From assembly GCA_964036315.1 (NCBI GenBank), contig OZ038487.1, positions 55,458,909 through 55,522,908 on the forward strand: a DNA stretch of 64,000 nt, in the 5' to 3' direction. Both the position numbers and the translations under genes were made by a program. Under the pieces are notes generated by a model. It was not told where the DNA came from and searched no databases. It was given only the letters and a program-made list of their open reading frames with translations. Of the stretch, positions 10,395-21,689 are shown piece after piece. How positions within the stretch are numbered: the stretch's first letter is position 1; the number at the start of each line of letters is the position of its first letter. This DNA is from Acanthosepion esculentum (lineage: Eukaryota > Mollusca > Cephalopoda > Sepiida > Sepiidae).

Positions 10395-10745
10395 CTAAGG
10401 ACACATAAAAGCATTGGTTGAGTAATCCAAAAAGTGACTAAACCCAATGAGTTGTGAGTTCAATACCAGAGAAGGGTGAACAAAAACTTGGAGGGTTGAG
10501 TTACTAAAGGGAATTAACTGATACTGAGATATCCAAAAAAGGCATGGTATGCGTAATTAGAACAATCTACCCCAGTGGACTGAATAACGGGTTTGGTTCA
10601 AAATTCCAATGTATATGATCTGAAGAAGGCCAGCATGTACAACGGCCAAAACATTGTGAATATGACAATAATGATGACGACAACAGTTCGAATGATGTAT
10701 GTAGTTACAATACATCATCTCAGAAATATAGACAGATATAGAAAA
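10395..10745 (+). mobile_element. SINE family S2, plus copy
   Basis: The tRNA-like head (10410-10500) is followed by a body and then 'CTGAAGAAGGCCAGCATG' at 10619-10636, 'GGCCAAAACATTGTGAATA' at 10642-10660, and 'GACGACAACAGTTCGAATGATGTA'. It matches 55605-55945 almost base for base in many stretches ('GAGTTGAGTTACTA.AGGGAATTAACTGA', 'CTCAGAAATATAGACAGATA'). See the finding on the hammerhead-like 3' core. Confidence 0.75.
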
Positions 10746-10799
10746 ACTCCTACATTACTCATTTCATCTTTTGGAACATACTTCTAAAGACTAATCATG

Positions 10800-11105
10800 G
10801 TTTTATCGATGGAATCATATATATGAGATAGGGCAACAAATGCAGGTCACAATTCTACACTGGGAAACATTGAAGATATAAAGATACTTGGCTTTAAATT
10901 TTTGGTGTCTAATGTACCAAAATCAAAACCATGCATCACCTTGCCAACCACATTCAGCTTTTTATCACTATTGTTTTTAAATATCCCTCATTTTAATAGC
11001 AGTAATTTTGTTAGGAAAGACAAATTGTTGTATGAACAAAATAATTATAATAATTATTATAATATAATAATAAAATTATTACATTTATATAATAATTATT
11101 TAATG
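10800..11105. other. Unassigned AT-rich DNA with TAATTAT runs
   Basis: A/T-rich, with a TAATTATTATAA-type simple repeat at about 11040-11105. No gene seen. Confidence 0.5.
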
Positions 11106-11107
11106 CA

Positions 11108-11240
11108 AAAATTATGTCCTGTGTGTGTCAAATTCTCCAAACACTCTTTCCTCATTATGGGTTATAGAATTGTCAACCCTCTTTTACTGATCCTATTCAC
11201 AAGTATCCTTTTTGTTCCCATTTTTCTTAAAACTTTTTGT
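11108..11240 (-). pseudogene. RTE-type LINE fragment
   Basis: On the minus strand it encodes a damaged 'LRKMGTKR.LV.RI.KR' and 'IMRKECLENLTHTGH', the region before the C-terminal end of the RTE-type LINE seen elsewhere. It is about 130 bp and truncated at both sides. Confidence 0.7.
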
Positions 11241-11244
11241 GGAG

Positions 11245-11970
11245 TTGCACCTCAATTTTTAAAAAAATGATTTATGCTAAATTTTCAAATTTTTAAATTT
11301 TTTTATTTTACAAAAAATGCTCTTTTGCCCTGAGCTGTGGCCTTATGATTTTTCTATTTAGAAAACACCATTTTCTTTTTAGTAATCCTTTTTTTTACTG
11401 TCTTTTTAATTTTGTTTTTAGTGATATTTCTTCTCAACAACAATAAAAATTTGAAAATCTTAATCTAATAATCTGCATGATAATCTCCGTTAATCATCAT
11501 AACAGTCTTAAGGTTAATTTCCCAGGGAAAGCTCTGTCCTTAGTACATTTTTTACTAGTTTATAATTCAGATTATCTTTGTTGCTTTTTATCAAAATACT
11601 CAAGTTGTTTTGATATTCTACTATTGTAAAGCAAGCCGAAAGATTTCAAAACAAATAATAAGTTTCAAACATATATTCTAGGCTAAGGGATAAGAGTTCA
11701 ATTCTCATTGAAAGCCTTTTTTTTTTTTTTATTTCTGCTCCAGACTGCTTGTTTCATGGTGGTAAAATATAAAATGATCTTATATAATTCAAAATAATCA
11801 TCATAAAACCATATAATAATTATCAATTCATATTTATTTATATATTTCCTGTCCCATCTATATTGGGAAGAGAGGTAAATCAACTTAAGTAAGTAAGTCT
11901 GTGAGAGTTTACTTCCCTTAGTTATTTTAACAATGTATACACATAAAAAATTAATCAGCATTTAGACAAA
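11245..11970. other. Unassigned AT-rich DNA
   Basis: Long A/T runs, no gene or known repeat. A poly-T/A run is at 11718-11731. Confidence 0.5.
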
Positions 11971-12000
11971 ATTACTTACCAAGCAAAATGAACCATTCAA

Positions 12001-12243
12001 TTAAGCAATACTTTTACTCCTATGTTTCTTAGATTGCATTCTTATTTCTTCAAGCTTTTCATGTGAGACACTCAGATAATTTTGCCAATTAAGTGATTAT
12101 CCTGCTTCAACTTCATCTTGAAATATTGTTACAACCATCTTTGTCGTTCTGTTGCTAAACTTTTCTTCCGATGGATATTTCCATTCTACTGTTATATTAA
12201 ACATAAAATTTTTAACATGAAAAGATATTAAGCCAAAAGTGAT
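12001..12243 (-). pseudogene. Coding-like remnant, unidentified
   Basis: One minus-strand frame stays coding-like for about 80 codons with a single internal stop. From about 12243 it reads ...FNITVEWKYPSEEKFSNRTT..., then KMVVTIFQDEVEAG, a TAA stop (12097-12099), then SLNWQNYLSVSHEKLEEIR, and ends at TAA 12001-12003. The composition (K/E/Q/S-rich, few Y/I runs) differs from the microsatellite frames around it. A CTTG|GTAAGT splice-donor-like site follows at about 11971-11977. I do not recognise the family. It could be a decayed exon or an unlisted transposon. Confidence 0.3.
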
Positions 12244-12379
12244 TTATATAATAGTAGGAGTAATCACTGAATCATAGATACCATTGAACATCTAAAAATA
12301 TAAAGGGAATGGATTAATTAAACAGTTCATTGGCCTCTATTTTAATTGTAAATGCTTTATTTTCACTGAATCTCAATAC

Positions 12380-14010
12380 ATTTTGGTTAATTTATTTTGC
12401 TTATTTTATTGTCATTTTCTTTCTTTCTTTTTTATTTTTATTTTATTTCTTCTGTTTTCAATTTTTAAGTAACGCAGTAAAAATTTGTTTTCATGTCTGC
12501 ATTTTGACATGAGCTCAGACCTTTTATTTAATAATTTATTTTGGTCTGGGAATGTAATGATAGCTATTTTTTCCTCCAAGCAAAGTTTGCAAGTTTTTGA
12601 TTGGTTGTTGTAGGCTGATGATCTTTTCCTTATTTTCCAAAATATTTTTGGTGTGATTTACATTTCGTTTTTAATTTCCCAGATATACTTAGAAAGCATT
12701 GTGCTGTTCGCATATTTACTATTTGTGAAAGATGTTTTGCATGCATAATTTCTTTGTTTCCAGGGTCCTTCAGTTAGTCCTATGTATACTTTTTTTCATT
12801 ATCTGGTGATTTTATCATGGCTTGGTATATTACGTTGTTTTGTAAACAATTACCGTTTAAGGGATATTCGTTCTTTATTCTGCAGTTGCACATGGGTTTA
12901 ATATGTTTGTGTGGTTTGTTGTTAATTTTCCTCTTGTGCACTTTATATTATTTGTGCCATGTTGTTGGTGCAACTGTAGCTGATTTTTACTGTGTTTTTG
13001 TTGAATATTTTGTGTAGAGTGCTTGATTCCAGAAAGTGTTTGTGTAAGAGTTTGAAGAATATTTTTCCTACATTTGTTTTTACGTTTTTGCTGTACGGTG
13101 GGTTGAACCATATGATATTTCTTTTCCTGTTGGCCTTTTTTGTGTTCTGTGGTGAGTATGTGAGTGTTGATGGGAACCCGGTATCTTTTAGGGCTGTTTC
13201 ATAGTTTTTCTTAACTTTGTTAAATATGGATTCATTGGAGGAATTGTTGGAAAGCCTGTGGTTAATCATTTTTGGTATCTGTTTGGTTATAGAAGGTGGG
13301 TGGTTGGAAGATGTGTGTATATATAGAGTGGTTTATCATTGGGTTTTCTGTATGGTTTGTATGTGCCTTTTCTTAGGTTGAAGATAACATCTAGAAAATC
13401 TACTTCACTTAAGTTAGTTTTTATATCTATGTCGAATCCGTTATTTTTTAAAATCTTTATTATTGTTTTTCTAGTTTTGTCTGTGTTTTGTTTGTTACAG
13501 TTTCTTAAGATTATGAGTCCATCATCCCTGTAGAGTCCTGTGTCATTTCTATCTATAATTTTGCTTAGTTCGTGTAATAAGTAAATACCTATGATTTCGC
13601 ATGTCTTCCCATTGTAGTGTCAAATATCCCATCTTTCTTTATCCATGCTTCTTCATTGTGAAATAGTAATGATTTACGGGAGTGCTTAATGATGTTGATT
13701 TTGTTTGGTTTTATTATTATTTGTTCCTGAGCTAAGTTGATGGCCTTACCTAACATGTGTTCTGTTATGGATGGCTAAAATTCTTTTATGTCTAATTGTA
13801 GGAATTGGCAATTTTGTTTGTTATTTATGCTGTGAAACCAGTCAATAGTTGCTTTTGTGTTTTTCCACTGGTTTACTCCTAACTTCTTCCGAAGTTCAGA
13901 ATTAATTCTTTCTAGTATCGTTTTACTTATTTTACCTAGTTTGCTTCTGGCTGGGTTTATGTGTCTGCATGCAGGGTGGTTTTGAAATTCTCTTTGTGGT
14001 CTTATATTAA
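12380..14010 (-). pseudogene. Penelope-like element PLE-2, copy A
   Basis: On the minus strand the copy runs from the RT palm to the C-terminal GIY-YIG domain and 3' UTR. Recognisable pieces are LYRDDGL (about 13520), NLSEVDFLDV (about 13395-13430), MINHRLSNNSSNESIFNKVK (13210-13269), RKRNIIWFNPPYSKNVKTNVGK (about 13070-13130) and the GIY-YIG-type 'YIGLTEGPWKQ' region (about 12760-12800). Stops and frameshifts break it. It is the near-mirror of copy B at 16650-18260 and lacks the N-terminal third that copy B has. Copy A and copy B form the inverted repeat described in the findings. Confidence 0.88.
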
Positions 14011-14039
14011 ATTATATATATATAATTTTTGTTCTTAAT

Positions 14040-14120
14040 CAGTTAGCCACAAGTAAGGTGATAATGCCACTAAGATGCAAGGGGTATACGGGAAGTGAAA
14101 GAGAAGGAAAAGAAGGAACC
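14040..14120 (-). pseudogene. LINE family B 3' tail remnant
   Basis: 'AAGGTGATAATGCCACTAAGATGCAAGGGG' is the reverse complement of the family B 3' tail. Only about 80 bp remain, adjoining the 5' break of PLE-2 copy A. Confidence 0.6.
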
Positions 14121-14269
14121 AGAAACCAATAATAGTATAAATTTCAGTTTAAGCGGAGATGATAGAATTGTAAAGTAGAATATGGAAGTAATCAGAAACA
14201 CAATTCTAAACAGGAAACAGGATAAACCTCTACTGTTCAAAAGACTGGGGAGGAGTGATGATAGGTGAA

Positions 14270-14311
<42 letters not shown>

Positions 14312-14553
14312 GGTATACTTCCCTGGCTTCAGCTTGGGTAGTTTCAAAATAATATTAAGTTCAAGTCCCTGGATACAATCTCCCAGGCAGAGCCTCTTCT
14401 TCAGAAGGTGGCAGGTGTCATTACCCGATGCCTGAGGTGTCCTCAAAGAGGGAAAGTACCAAGGGGACTTCAGCAATTTTTTCCTTGGTATTACCATTAA
14501 ACCAACTTTAAACATTTCTTGTGTTACATTTGGTAGTGATTGGGCACACTGAA

Positions 14554-14600
<47 letters not shown>
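14270..14600. repeat. TA-array-bounded segment of about 257 bp
   Basis: (TA)n at about 14273-14306 and again at 14560-14596 enclose a more G+C-balanced unit of about 257 bp. Its minus strand contains CTGAAGAAGAGGC, resembling the 'CTGAAGAAG' start of the hammerhead-like cores elsewhere, but no matching GAAA partner is found at a sensible distance. It is probably a degraded member of the same TA-flanked element class. Confidence 0.5.
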
Positions 14601-14603
<3 letters not shown>

Positions 14604-14609
14604 CAAGGT

Positions 14610-14745
14610 ATATGCTAAAAAATTCTCAATCTGATAAAGAAGCCTTTTTAAACAAAATTCTGATATTTGGTCAGATTTTGGGAAGTGGGCTAAGAACTTT
14701 TCAGCACCCCCTTGATTGTAGTTCAGAAGTCAGAATATGTCTACT
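14610..14745 (+). repeat. Dispersed repeat shared with 1660-1790
   Basis: The order 'TGATATTTGGTCAGATTTTGGGAAGTGGG', 'AAGAACTTTTCAGCACCCCCTT' parallels the segment near 1700-1780. Class unknown. Confidence 0.5.
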
Positions 14746-14829
14746 CTGAGATATGTGGGGGTGATCAACCTCACTTATGTAGCACTGGCAAAAAGGCCTT
14801 TAAATTTGTGGTCGGCAGTCTATCGCAAT

Positions 14830-15295
14830 GTCGGAAGAGGATATAAAAAATAAATTAAAAAGAAATGGAAATAAGGATAAAATAAAAGTAAAAATGGAGG
14901 AGAAGAAGAATTAGAGGAAAAATATTTGGGTGAAGTTTAGCGAAAGACAAAGATGAGATTGGAATGAAAAATGAGAAGAATTAAGAAAAAAAATTGCGGA
15001 AAAGATGAAAAATAAAATCAAGAAATGGATAAATCAGAGAAAAAAAATGAAAATGTAAATGAATGAAAAATAAAACAAAGTCAATAAAAAAAGATAACAG
15101 AGAAAAAGAAAATAAATTGAGAAAGATTAAGAGCAATAACAAAATTGTATATATAAAAAAAATCCCTGAAATACGAAGAAAAAAAATGAAAGAAAATGGT
15201 TGCAAAAAAATAAAAGCAGCAAAAATTCCAGAACAAAACATTTGTAATGGCCATCTTGCTTATTTGTTAGAAAGCATCTCATTTAAAATCTGACA
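14830..15295. repeat. Purine-rich strand tract (A/G)
   Basis: The plus strand is almost purely A and G with occasional T. Open frames on it are K/E/N-rich (plus) or F/L-rich (minus) and are compositional. Similar tracts lie at 50400-52170 and 58350-59430. Confidence 0.7.
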
Positions 15296-15299
15296 ACGA

Positions 15300-16060
15300 C
15301 AATGATTGTCTCTGCTTCATCACATGCCTTTTCAGTCTCTGATCACTTAACAGTGAAATAGAAATGGAAAGCTTCACTCCAGATCCAATCAAATAAAATG
15401 AAAATAAAAGGAAAAAATAAAGTCATATCGAAATTTTCCTGCATGTTGTTTATATGGATGGCTCAATGGATAGAACACTGAATTAGAGATCATGTTCAAT
15501 AACCTTAGCAGTGGAATAGCTTAGCAGAAAAAACCCAGAACTGAATATCATAGGATGATTAGTTCAGTATCAATCATTTTGAGCAGCTCAATTTTAACTT
15601 GAAATAAATATTTTCAGTCATTTGAAATTTGAAAAAAAGATCAGTAGATACAATATTGGAACAGAGATTATAACATCAATATGGTCTAATTTCAAAATTT
15701 AGTGAACAGAGAATGTATGATATGAGTTTGAATTTCTGAAAGGAACATAAATAATCCCATAATTGTGTTTGTTCCTCAGTTTGTTAGCACTTCTGTTACG
15801 CCCTGCTGGTACCTAATAAATAATGAATTTCATTTTCATTGTGAGGAAAAACTGAAAAGATATATCAGAGATGCTATTGTTTTTTTTAATAAAATAATTA
15901 TAATACTTTTATTATTATATTATAAAAAATATTATAAATTATTATTATTAACTAGAATTATTATATAATTATTATATTTTCATATAAATTATAATAATAA
16001 ATTCATATTATAATAATTGGAATTATATAATTGTTATTATTATTATTATACTTGTGCCAT
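15300..16060. other. Unassigned AT-rich DNA
   Basis: No gene seen. A dense A/T stretch with ATTATTAT runs lies at 15880-16055. Confidence 0.5.
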
Positions 16061-18164
16061 CAAAAATGATAGCAGTTGTTAAAAAGTTTTAATAGTGAGA
16101 TGCAATGAAAAAAGTCTTAGATATAGAAAAATTTAGCCTCGACTACTCCCTAAAAAACATACCCATTCCATCCCCTTCCATATATAAACTAAAATTAATT
16201 GAAAAAAACAGAAAGTTTCATAAAAAGAATGAGATGGAAAGCCCAATTTTTAAACCAGGACGTTTTTAATGACAATACACTCAAGGAAAAATATGGATTC
16301 AAAACAAAAAAATTGCCCCTTGCAACAAAAAGAATTAGACAACTTCAAGAAAGACTTAACTGACCTAGTTAGAAACAAAATTCCATAAAAAACAAGATGC
16401 ATTTAAAAAAAAAACTAAAAGAAGACATAACTAAAATAAACAATTCAGCAAATGTATTTATCGCAGCTGACAAAACAAGAAATTTACACAAACTAAGCCC
16501 TCCTATGCACAATAAATTACTCAAGAACAACATAACCAAAACATACAAAAAAGCACCAAAAACAATAGAACACAATATCAATAAGGAAGCTAAAGCAATT
16601 GCCCAAAAATGAGACCTAGATGACCGAATAAGTTGCATCAGCAAGGCGCAAGCCTTTATTACACTAAAAGACTACAAAGAAAATTTCAAAACCAACCCTG
16701 CATGCAAACTCATATACCCAGCCAGAAGCAAACTAGGTAAAATAAGTAAAACGATACTAGAAAGAATTAATTCTGAACTTAGGAAGAAGTTAGGAGTAAA
16801 CCAGTGGAAAACACAAAAGCAACTATTAAACTGGTTTCACAGCATAAATAACAAACAAAATTGCCAATTCCTACAATTAGACATAAAAGAATTTTACCCG
16901 CCCATAACAGAACACATGTTAGGTAAGGTCATCAACTTAGCTCAGGAACAAATAATAATAAAACCAAACAAAATCGACATCATTAAGAGGAAGCATGGAT
17001 AAAGAAAGATGGGATATTTGACACTACAATGGGAAGACATGCGAAATCATAGGTATTTACTTATTACACGAACTAAGCAAAATTATAGATAGAAATGACA
17101 CAGGACTCTACAGGGATGATGGACTCATAATCTTAAGAAACTGTAACAAACAAAACACAGACAAAACTAGGAAAACAATAATAAAGATTTTTTAAAATAA
17201 CGGATTCGACATAGATATAAAAACTAACCTAAGCGAAGTAGATTTTCTAGATGTTACCTTCAACCTAAGAAAAGTCACATACAAACCATACAGAAAACCC
17301 AATGATAAACCACTCTATATATACACACATCTTCCAACCACCCACCTTCTATAACCAAACAGATACCAAAATTGATTAACCACAGGCTTTCCAACATTTC
17401 CTCCAATGAATCCATATTTAACAAAGTTAAGAAAAACTACGAAACAGCCCTAAAAGATGGCAGGTTCCTAGCAATACTCACATACTCACCACAGAACACA
17501 AAAAAGGCCAACAGGAAAAGAAATATCATATGGTTCAACCCACTGTACCGCAAAAACGTAAAAACAAATGTAGGAAAAATATTCTTCAAACTGTTACACA
17601 AACACTTCCCGGAATCTAGCATCCTACACAAAATATTCAACAAAAACACAGTAAAAATCAGCTACAGTTACATCAACAACATGGCACAAATAATAAAAAG
17701 AGCACAACAGGAAAATTAACAACAAACCACACAAACATATTAAACCCATGTGCAACTGCAGAATAAAAAACGAATGTCCCTTAAACAGTAATTGTTTACA
17801 AAACAATATACCAAGCCATGATAAAATCACCAGATAATGAAAAAAAGTATACATAGGACTAACTGAAGGACCCTGGAAACAAAGAAATTATGCACACAAA
17901 ACATCTTTCACAAATAGTAAATATGTGAACAGCACAATGCTTTCTAAGTATATCTGGGAAATTCAAAACGAAATGTAAATCACACCAAAAATATCTTGGA
18001 AAATAAGGAAAAGATCATCAGCCTACAACAATCAATCAAAAACTTGCAAACTGTGCGTGGAGGAAAAAATAGCTATCATTACCTTCTCAGATCAAAATAA
18101 ATTATTAAATAAAAGATCTGAGATCATCTCAAAATGTAGACATGAAAAAAATTTTTTTACTGTT

Positions 18165-18955
18165 ACTTAAAAATCGAAAACGGAAAAAATAAAATAAAAT
18201 AAAAATAAAAAATAAAAAAACAAAATGACAATAAAATAAGCAAAATAAATTAACCCAAACAAATTACCAAATCACACCTGTTAGAATAGATGAAATAGAA
18301 TAAAAAATAAGAAACAAAATCAATGAACCCAAATAAATAAAGTAAATAAAAAACAAATTAGTAAACCATTATGACCAAAATATTAGTTAGACTATAAAAA
18401 TCAAACCAAAAATCGGACAAAAAAATAGTTATAACTGTTATATAACGATAAAAGAAAAAAAAATACGTTACTTAAAAATCAAAAACTGAAAAGAGAAAAT
18501 ATATAGTATAACAAATAAATAATAACAAGTAAAATAAATTGATCTAAATTCATCCAAATAAATAAAACTAACAAACTGATCCCGATAAACTAACCATTAG
18601 AAAAAAAAAATAAAGATAACCAATCCAAATAAATCCATGAAGTAATAAACAAATTAAAAACTGTTCCTGCCAAAATAAGTTAGAATAAACTACAACAATC
18701 AACCCCAAAATTGAATAAATAGCTTTATCTTCCCAAACCAAACCAAAACTATTAAATAAGTGATATAAACAAATTTTTACTGCATTAATAAAAACACCTA
18801 TTAAAATAAAAAATAAATAAATATATAAGATCAGAAATAAAAAAATTAAAAAAATAAAAATAAATACAGCTAATTAATTTAACCCAAATAAATAAATAAG
18901 CAAATAAATGACTTCCAGTAAAATAACTGCCAAAATAGACTACCCACAATGGATC
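18165..18955 (+). repeat. Tandem ~300-bp subrepeats in the PLE-2 3' region
   Basis: 'GTTACTTAAAAATC.AAAAC' recurs at about 18163 and 18467. 'GACCAAAATATTAGTTAGACTA', 'GCCAAAATAAGTTAGAATAAACTA' and 'GCCAAAATAGACTA' recur at about 18373, 18672 and 18930. This gives nearly three units of 260-300 bp between the GIY-YIG remnant and the terminal hammerhead-like motif. The units are very A-rich with AAATAAAT runs and have no coding content. Confidence 0.6.
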
Positions 18956-19000
18956 ACTGACCCGTATATATAAATAGCCGAGAAAAATAACAGCACTCGT

Positions 19001-19039
19001 GGCCTGACAATTGCATCTAGCATGAAACAGACTGTTGTC
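19001..19039 (+). ncRNA. Hammerhead-like motif at PLE-2 3' end, one core mutation
   Basis: Stem I is GGC (19001-19003) with GTC (19037-19039), including a G-U pair. The core is CTGACAA (19004-19010), so the position that should be G is A. Stem II is TGC/GCA within 19011-19023. GAA is at 19024-19026. Stem III is ACA (19027-19029) with TGT (19033-19035). The cleavage-site base is T at 19036. It ends about 30 bp before a TA array. Related copies at 49327-49410 carry the missing core base. It is probably inactive as it stands. Confidence 0.6.
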
Positions 19040-19063
19040 TCTAACTGTTGACTTCTATGTTCA

Positions 19064-19110
<47 letters not shown>

Positions 19111-19219
19111 TTACATATTCTCTAACCTTGATATTGAGCCCTTTAACCCATATATATATATACCATACTTTAAAACTACATTTTTATTATATACATATAC
19201 AAATATATATTTTTATCAT

Positions 19220-19510
19220 TTCACCCCAAGCAAGGCAATACAAGCCACTAAAATGAAAGTGAAAAAACAGAAAGGACAATAAAAGAACAAGATTCATTAA
19301 GACAGAAGATAACAAATGATATTGCATTTAAATTTTTGAAGATTTTAGTTGATAGAAAAGCAGGAAGCTGAAAGAGAGTTCTACAAGCAAGAATAGTGAG
19401 AAAAGAGTCCATTTGCATAGAACTTATGGTTTCAACTAGCAATTTCAACACCAAAATTCTGTGAACGAGCTGCAAATCTAGTAGTTCTTACATTTGTGAA
19501 GTAAAGATAA
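19220..19510 (-). pseudogene. LINE family B 3' end, minus copy
   Basis: 'TCATTTCACCCCAAGCAAGGCAATA' is followed by 'GCATTTAAATTTTTGAAGATTTTAG' and 'AGAGAGTTCTACAAGCAAGAATAGTGAG', the reverse complement of the LINE C-terminal codons and 3' UTR. Degraded. Confidence 0.7.
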
Positions 19511-19594
19511 CAATGAAGTTCAACAGAACAATTACCATGAAAATATTTCCTTTTTCTATGTTGTTTTACTCCTGTAAAATATACAAAAGAATTT

Positions 19595-19815
19595 GAATAT
19601 AAATGCACATTATTACATTTTTATTTCTAACCCTTATTTTTTCTGCATTCTCTTTTCACTTTTCTTTACAATTTTTCATTCAAAACCTTTTATACTGTTT
19701 ACTGTTTTTTTTCACATTTCCTCATTTTTTTCCCCATTTTAAGCCTTTTTTTTATTCTTGCATTATGAATTATATTTTTTTCTAATTTCTTTATTTTTTT
19801 TTATTCATTGTATTT
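19595..19815. repeat. Pyrimidine-rich tract
   Basis: Almost all T with C. Open frames here are F/L/S-rich and compositional. Confidence 0.65.
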
Positions 19816-19827
19816 TTATTGGGTCCC

Positions 19828-20362
19828 TCCAAAAGTTTGTAGCATTTTTTAAGTGAATTCTGAAGATAATATCTAGATATTTGTACATAGATTTATTCAG
19901 CAACATATGCATCATTTTCTTTCACTATCTTTCACCATATTGGAAGCAAATTCATGATTCCATCCTCCCAGAACTTGACATATTTTCAGGTGATGAACTG
20001 GTCTAAGGGGTTTATACAGGTTTCCAACAAATTGAAATTGTTACCATTAAGAGGCATCGGAATCCAAAGATGCAAGATTAGGTGGCTATGGCATGTGTAA
20101 TAAGATATCCCAGCTATGCTTTACTAATTTCTGTTAGGTCTACAAAGATACATGAGATCTGGTATTGTCTTGATCAAAGACAACACCCTTCCAATTGGCC
20201 AATTCCAGATGCTTTACATTGATTTCCACATTTAGTCAACCCAATCAAGAATAGTATTTGTCAGTGTCTGATTGTTCAGAAGAAGCATGTAAAATACAAT
20301 GCCCTTGTTGTAAATAATCCACTTTTCATCACTTTTGATTCGTCTTTTCAAGAATCTGATGC
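19828..20362 (-). pseudogene. mariner transposase remnant (Mos1/mauritiana-like)
   Basis: Minus-strand pieces in order: KSDEKWIIYN (about 20325-20350; first catalytic Asp in 'DEKW'), VFDQDNTRSHVSL (about 20160-20200; second catalytic Asp), 'NLASLDSD' (degraded third-Asp region), GNNFNLLETC, KFWEDGIM and KIVKENDAYVAE with a stop near 19890. This is the DDE/D mariner order. Sequence between the first two Asp motifs is deleted and frames shift. 'GGGTCCCTCCAAAAGTTTG' at about 19819-19837 probably marks the element end. Inactive. Confidence 0.82.
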
Positions 20363-20369
20363 CTATTTG

Positions 20370-21685
20370 ATTGTTTTTGAGTGGATAATCACAATATTTT
20401 CAATATTTTCTCCTCTTTACCTTTTCCACATTTGTAGTTTGTGTCTTTTTAATTTCTTGTATCGCCTTAAATGTTTCAAAACATCCCTTCTCTTCCTGAC
20501 TTTCCTTCTGAGTAAATTTAAAGAACACTTTTCAACTGTTTAATTTTTCCAATATATGACATTAACAACCTCAGCTATGAGTTAAATAACAGACTTGGTT
20601 CTCTAGTTGTGGTTGTCAACTAATATAGGAGCTCTGCATTCAAAACCATGTGAACATGTACAAAGATAATTAGACATGGAGTGCAGACACCATGTCTGTA
20701 AAACAAAAACATGATAGATTTCAGCAATTATTTCAACAATTCCACTGGAAATCAATTAACCAAAATGTTGTTGACACCAATGAGTATTGGACCTGTTATA
20801 AACATGTGTATGCTAGCATGAGAGAACAAACAAAACAACAAGTACTACCAGTGAGATAGAAGAGAAAGAAGACAAGAATTGTTAATATAAAACTCTTTGT
20901 ATTGTTGATACAGAGACTGAGAGTGAAATGTCTCTTTGTGAGCAAGGGAAGCAACTTGGATGAAGGGTAGAGTTAATAGGGCTTGGAGTTGATGCATGTG
21001 TTGGTTTGGTTGACCAAGGTTACTGGTGGTGATATTGAGGGCTTGCTAGTGGAGCATTAGTTGAAGCTTGCCTGTTTGTCATGATTCTGTTTCAGTCATT
21101 ATAAACAGTGTTATTAAAAGCAAATGTTGTAGCCCATAAACCATCTTCTTTTATCTTTTATTTTTTTCACAGCAAAATTTCTGATTGGCTCCTTTTATAT
21201 TTTTTTTTTTTATAATAGCGAATAATTTATTGAACTAAGTAACTAATAATAACAAAACAAAAGTCATTGAAACAAAGCAAGTTCAGCCGACCAATGATGA
21301 CAATTCCAGAACAACGTAACTATAAACAATTTTTTTTTCTATCCTCTGCCAGCCGCTATGATGGAGAAAGCATTACCCTGAACCATCACCAGTGAGACAC
21401 GCTGCAAGAGCCACTCCACTTTTATATTGTATTTTATATATTTTTGAGGGGATTTGTTTTATGGGATGGATGTGGGGCTTGGAGTCACTGTGTAGAGGAC
21501 GACTTTTTTATTCTTGGTTTTACTTTCTTAGCATTCACATCCAGCCAACATGTAAAATGAATCAGAAAAGGATCTAATTTGAAGTAGAATATAACAGGCC
21601 CAAGTAAAAGAGTAAATAAAATTCACAATTCTCCATTCATTCTTCCTTGAAGAAGAAAGCTGATAACAAGAGAATTTTCTCTAAC
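20370..21685. other. Unassigned DNA
   Basis: Moderately AT-rich with no recognisable gene, repeat family or RNA. A 61-codon open frame at 21392-21577 has no supporting motif. Confidence 0.45.
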
Positions 21686-21689
21686 AGAT

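Larger units (their letters stand above)
16080..19068 (+). pseudogene. Penelope-like element PLE-2, copy B, longest copy
   Basis: This is the most complete retroelement here. In order: KELDNFKKDLTDLVRNK (about 16332-16383); an open piece at 16397-16612 with the RT N-terminal 'FIAADKTRNLHKL'; DLDDRISCISKAQAFITLKD; QNCQFLQLDIKEFYPPITE (about 16858-16910, RT motif A region); a frameshift near 16990; then IIGIYLLHELSKII and LYRDDGLIILRN (about 17105-17140, catalytic DD box); VDFLDVTFNLRK; an open piece at 17372-17719 with RKRNIIWFNPLYRKNVKTNV; CNCRIKNECPLN; and GIY-YIG 'VYIGLTEGPWKQ' (about 17850-17885). Several stops and frameshifts make it inactive. A 3' region with tandem subrepeats (18165-18950), a hammerhead-like motif (19001-19039) and a TA array follow. 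Confidence 0.88.

Noticed and set aside
14237..14602. 121-codon open frame rich in YIYIYI
   Set aside because: Both ends are translations of (TA)n arrays and the middle has no protein motif. The same holds for similar frames at 29065, 50143, 53705, 53798 and 54561.
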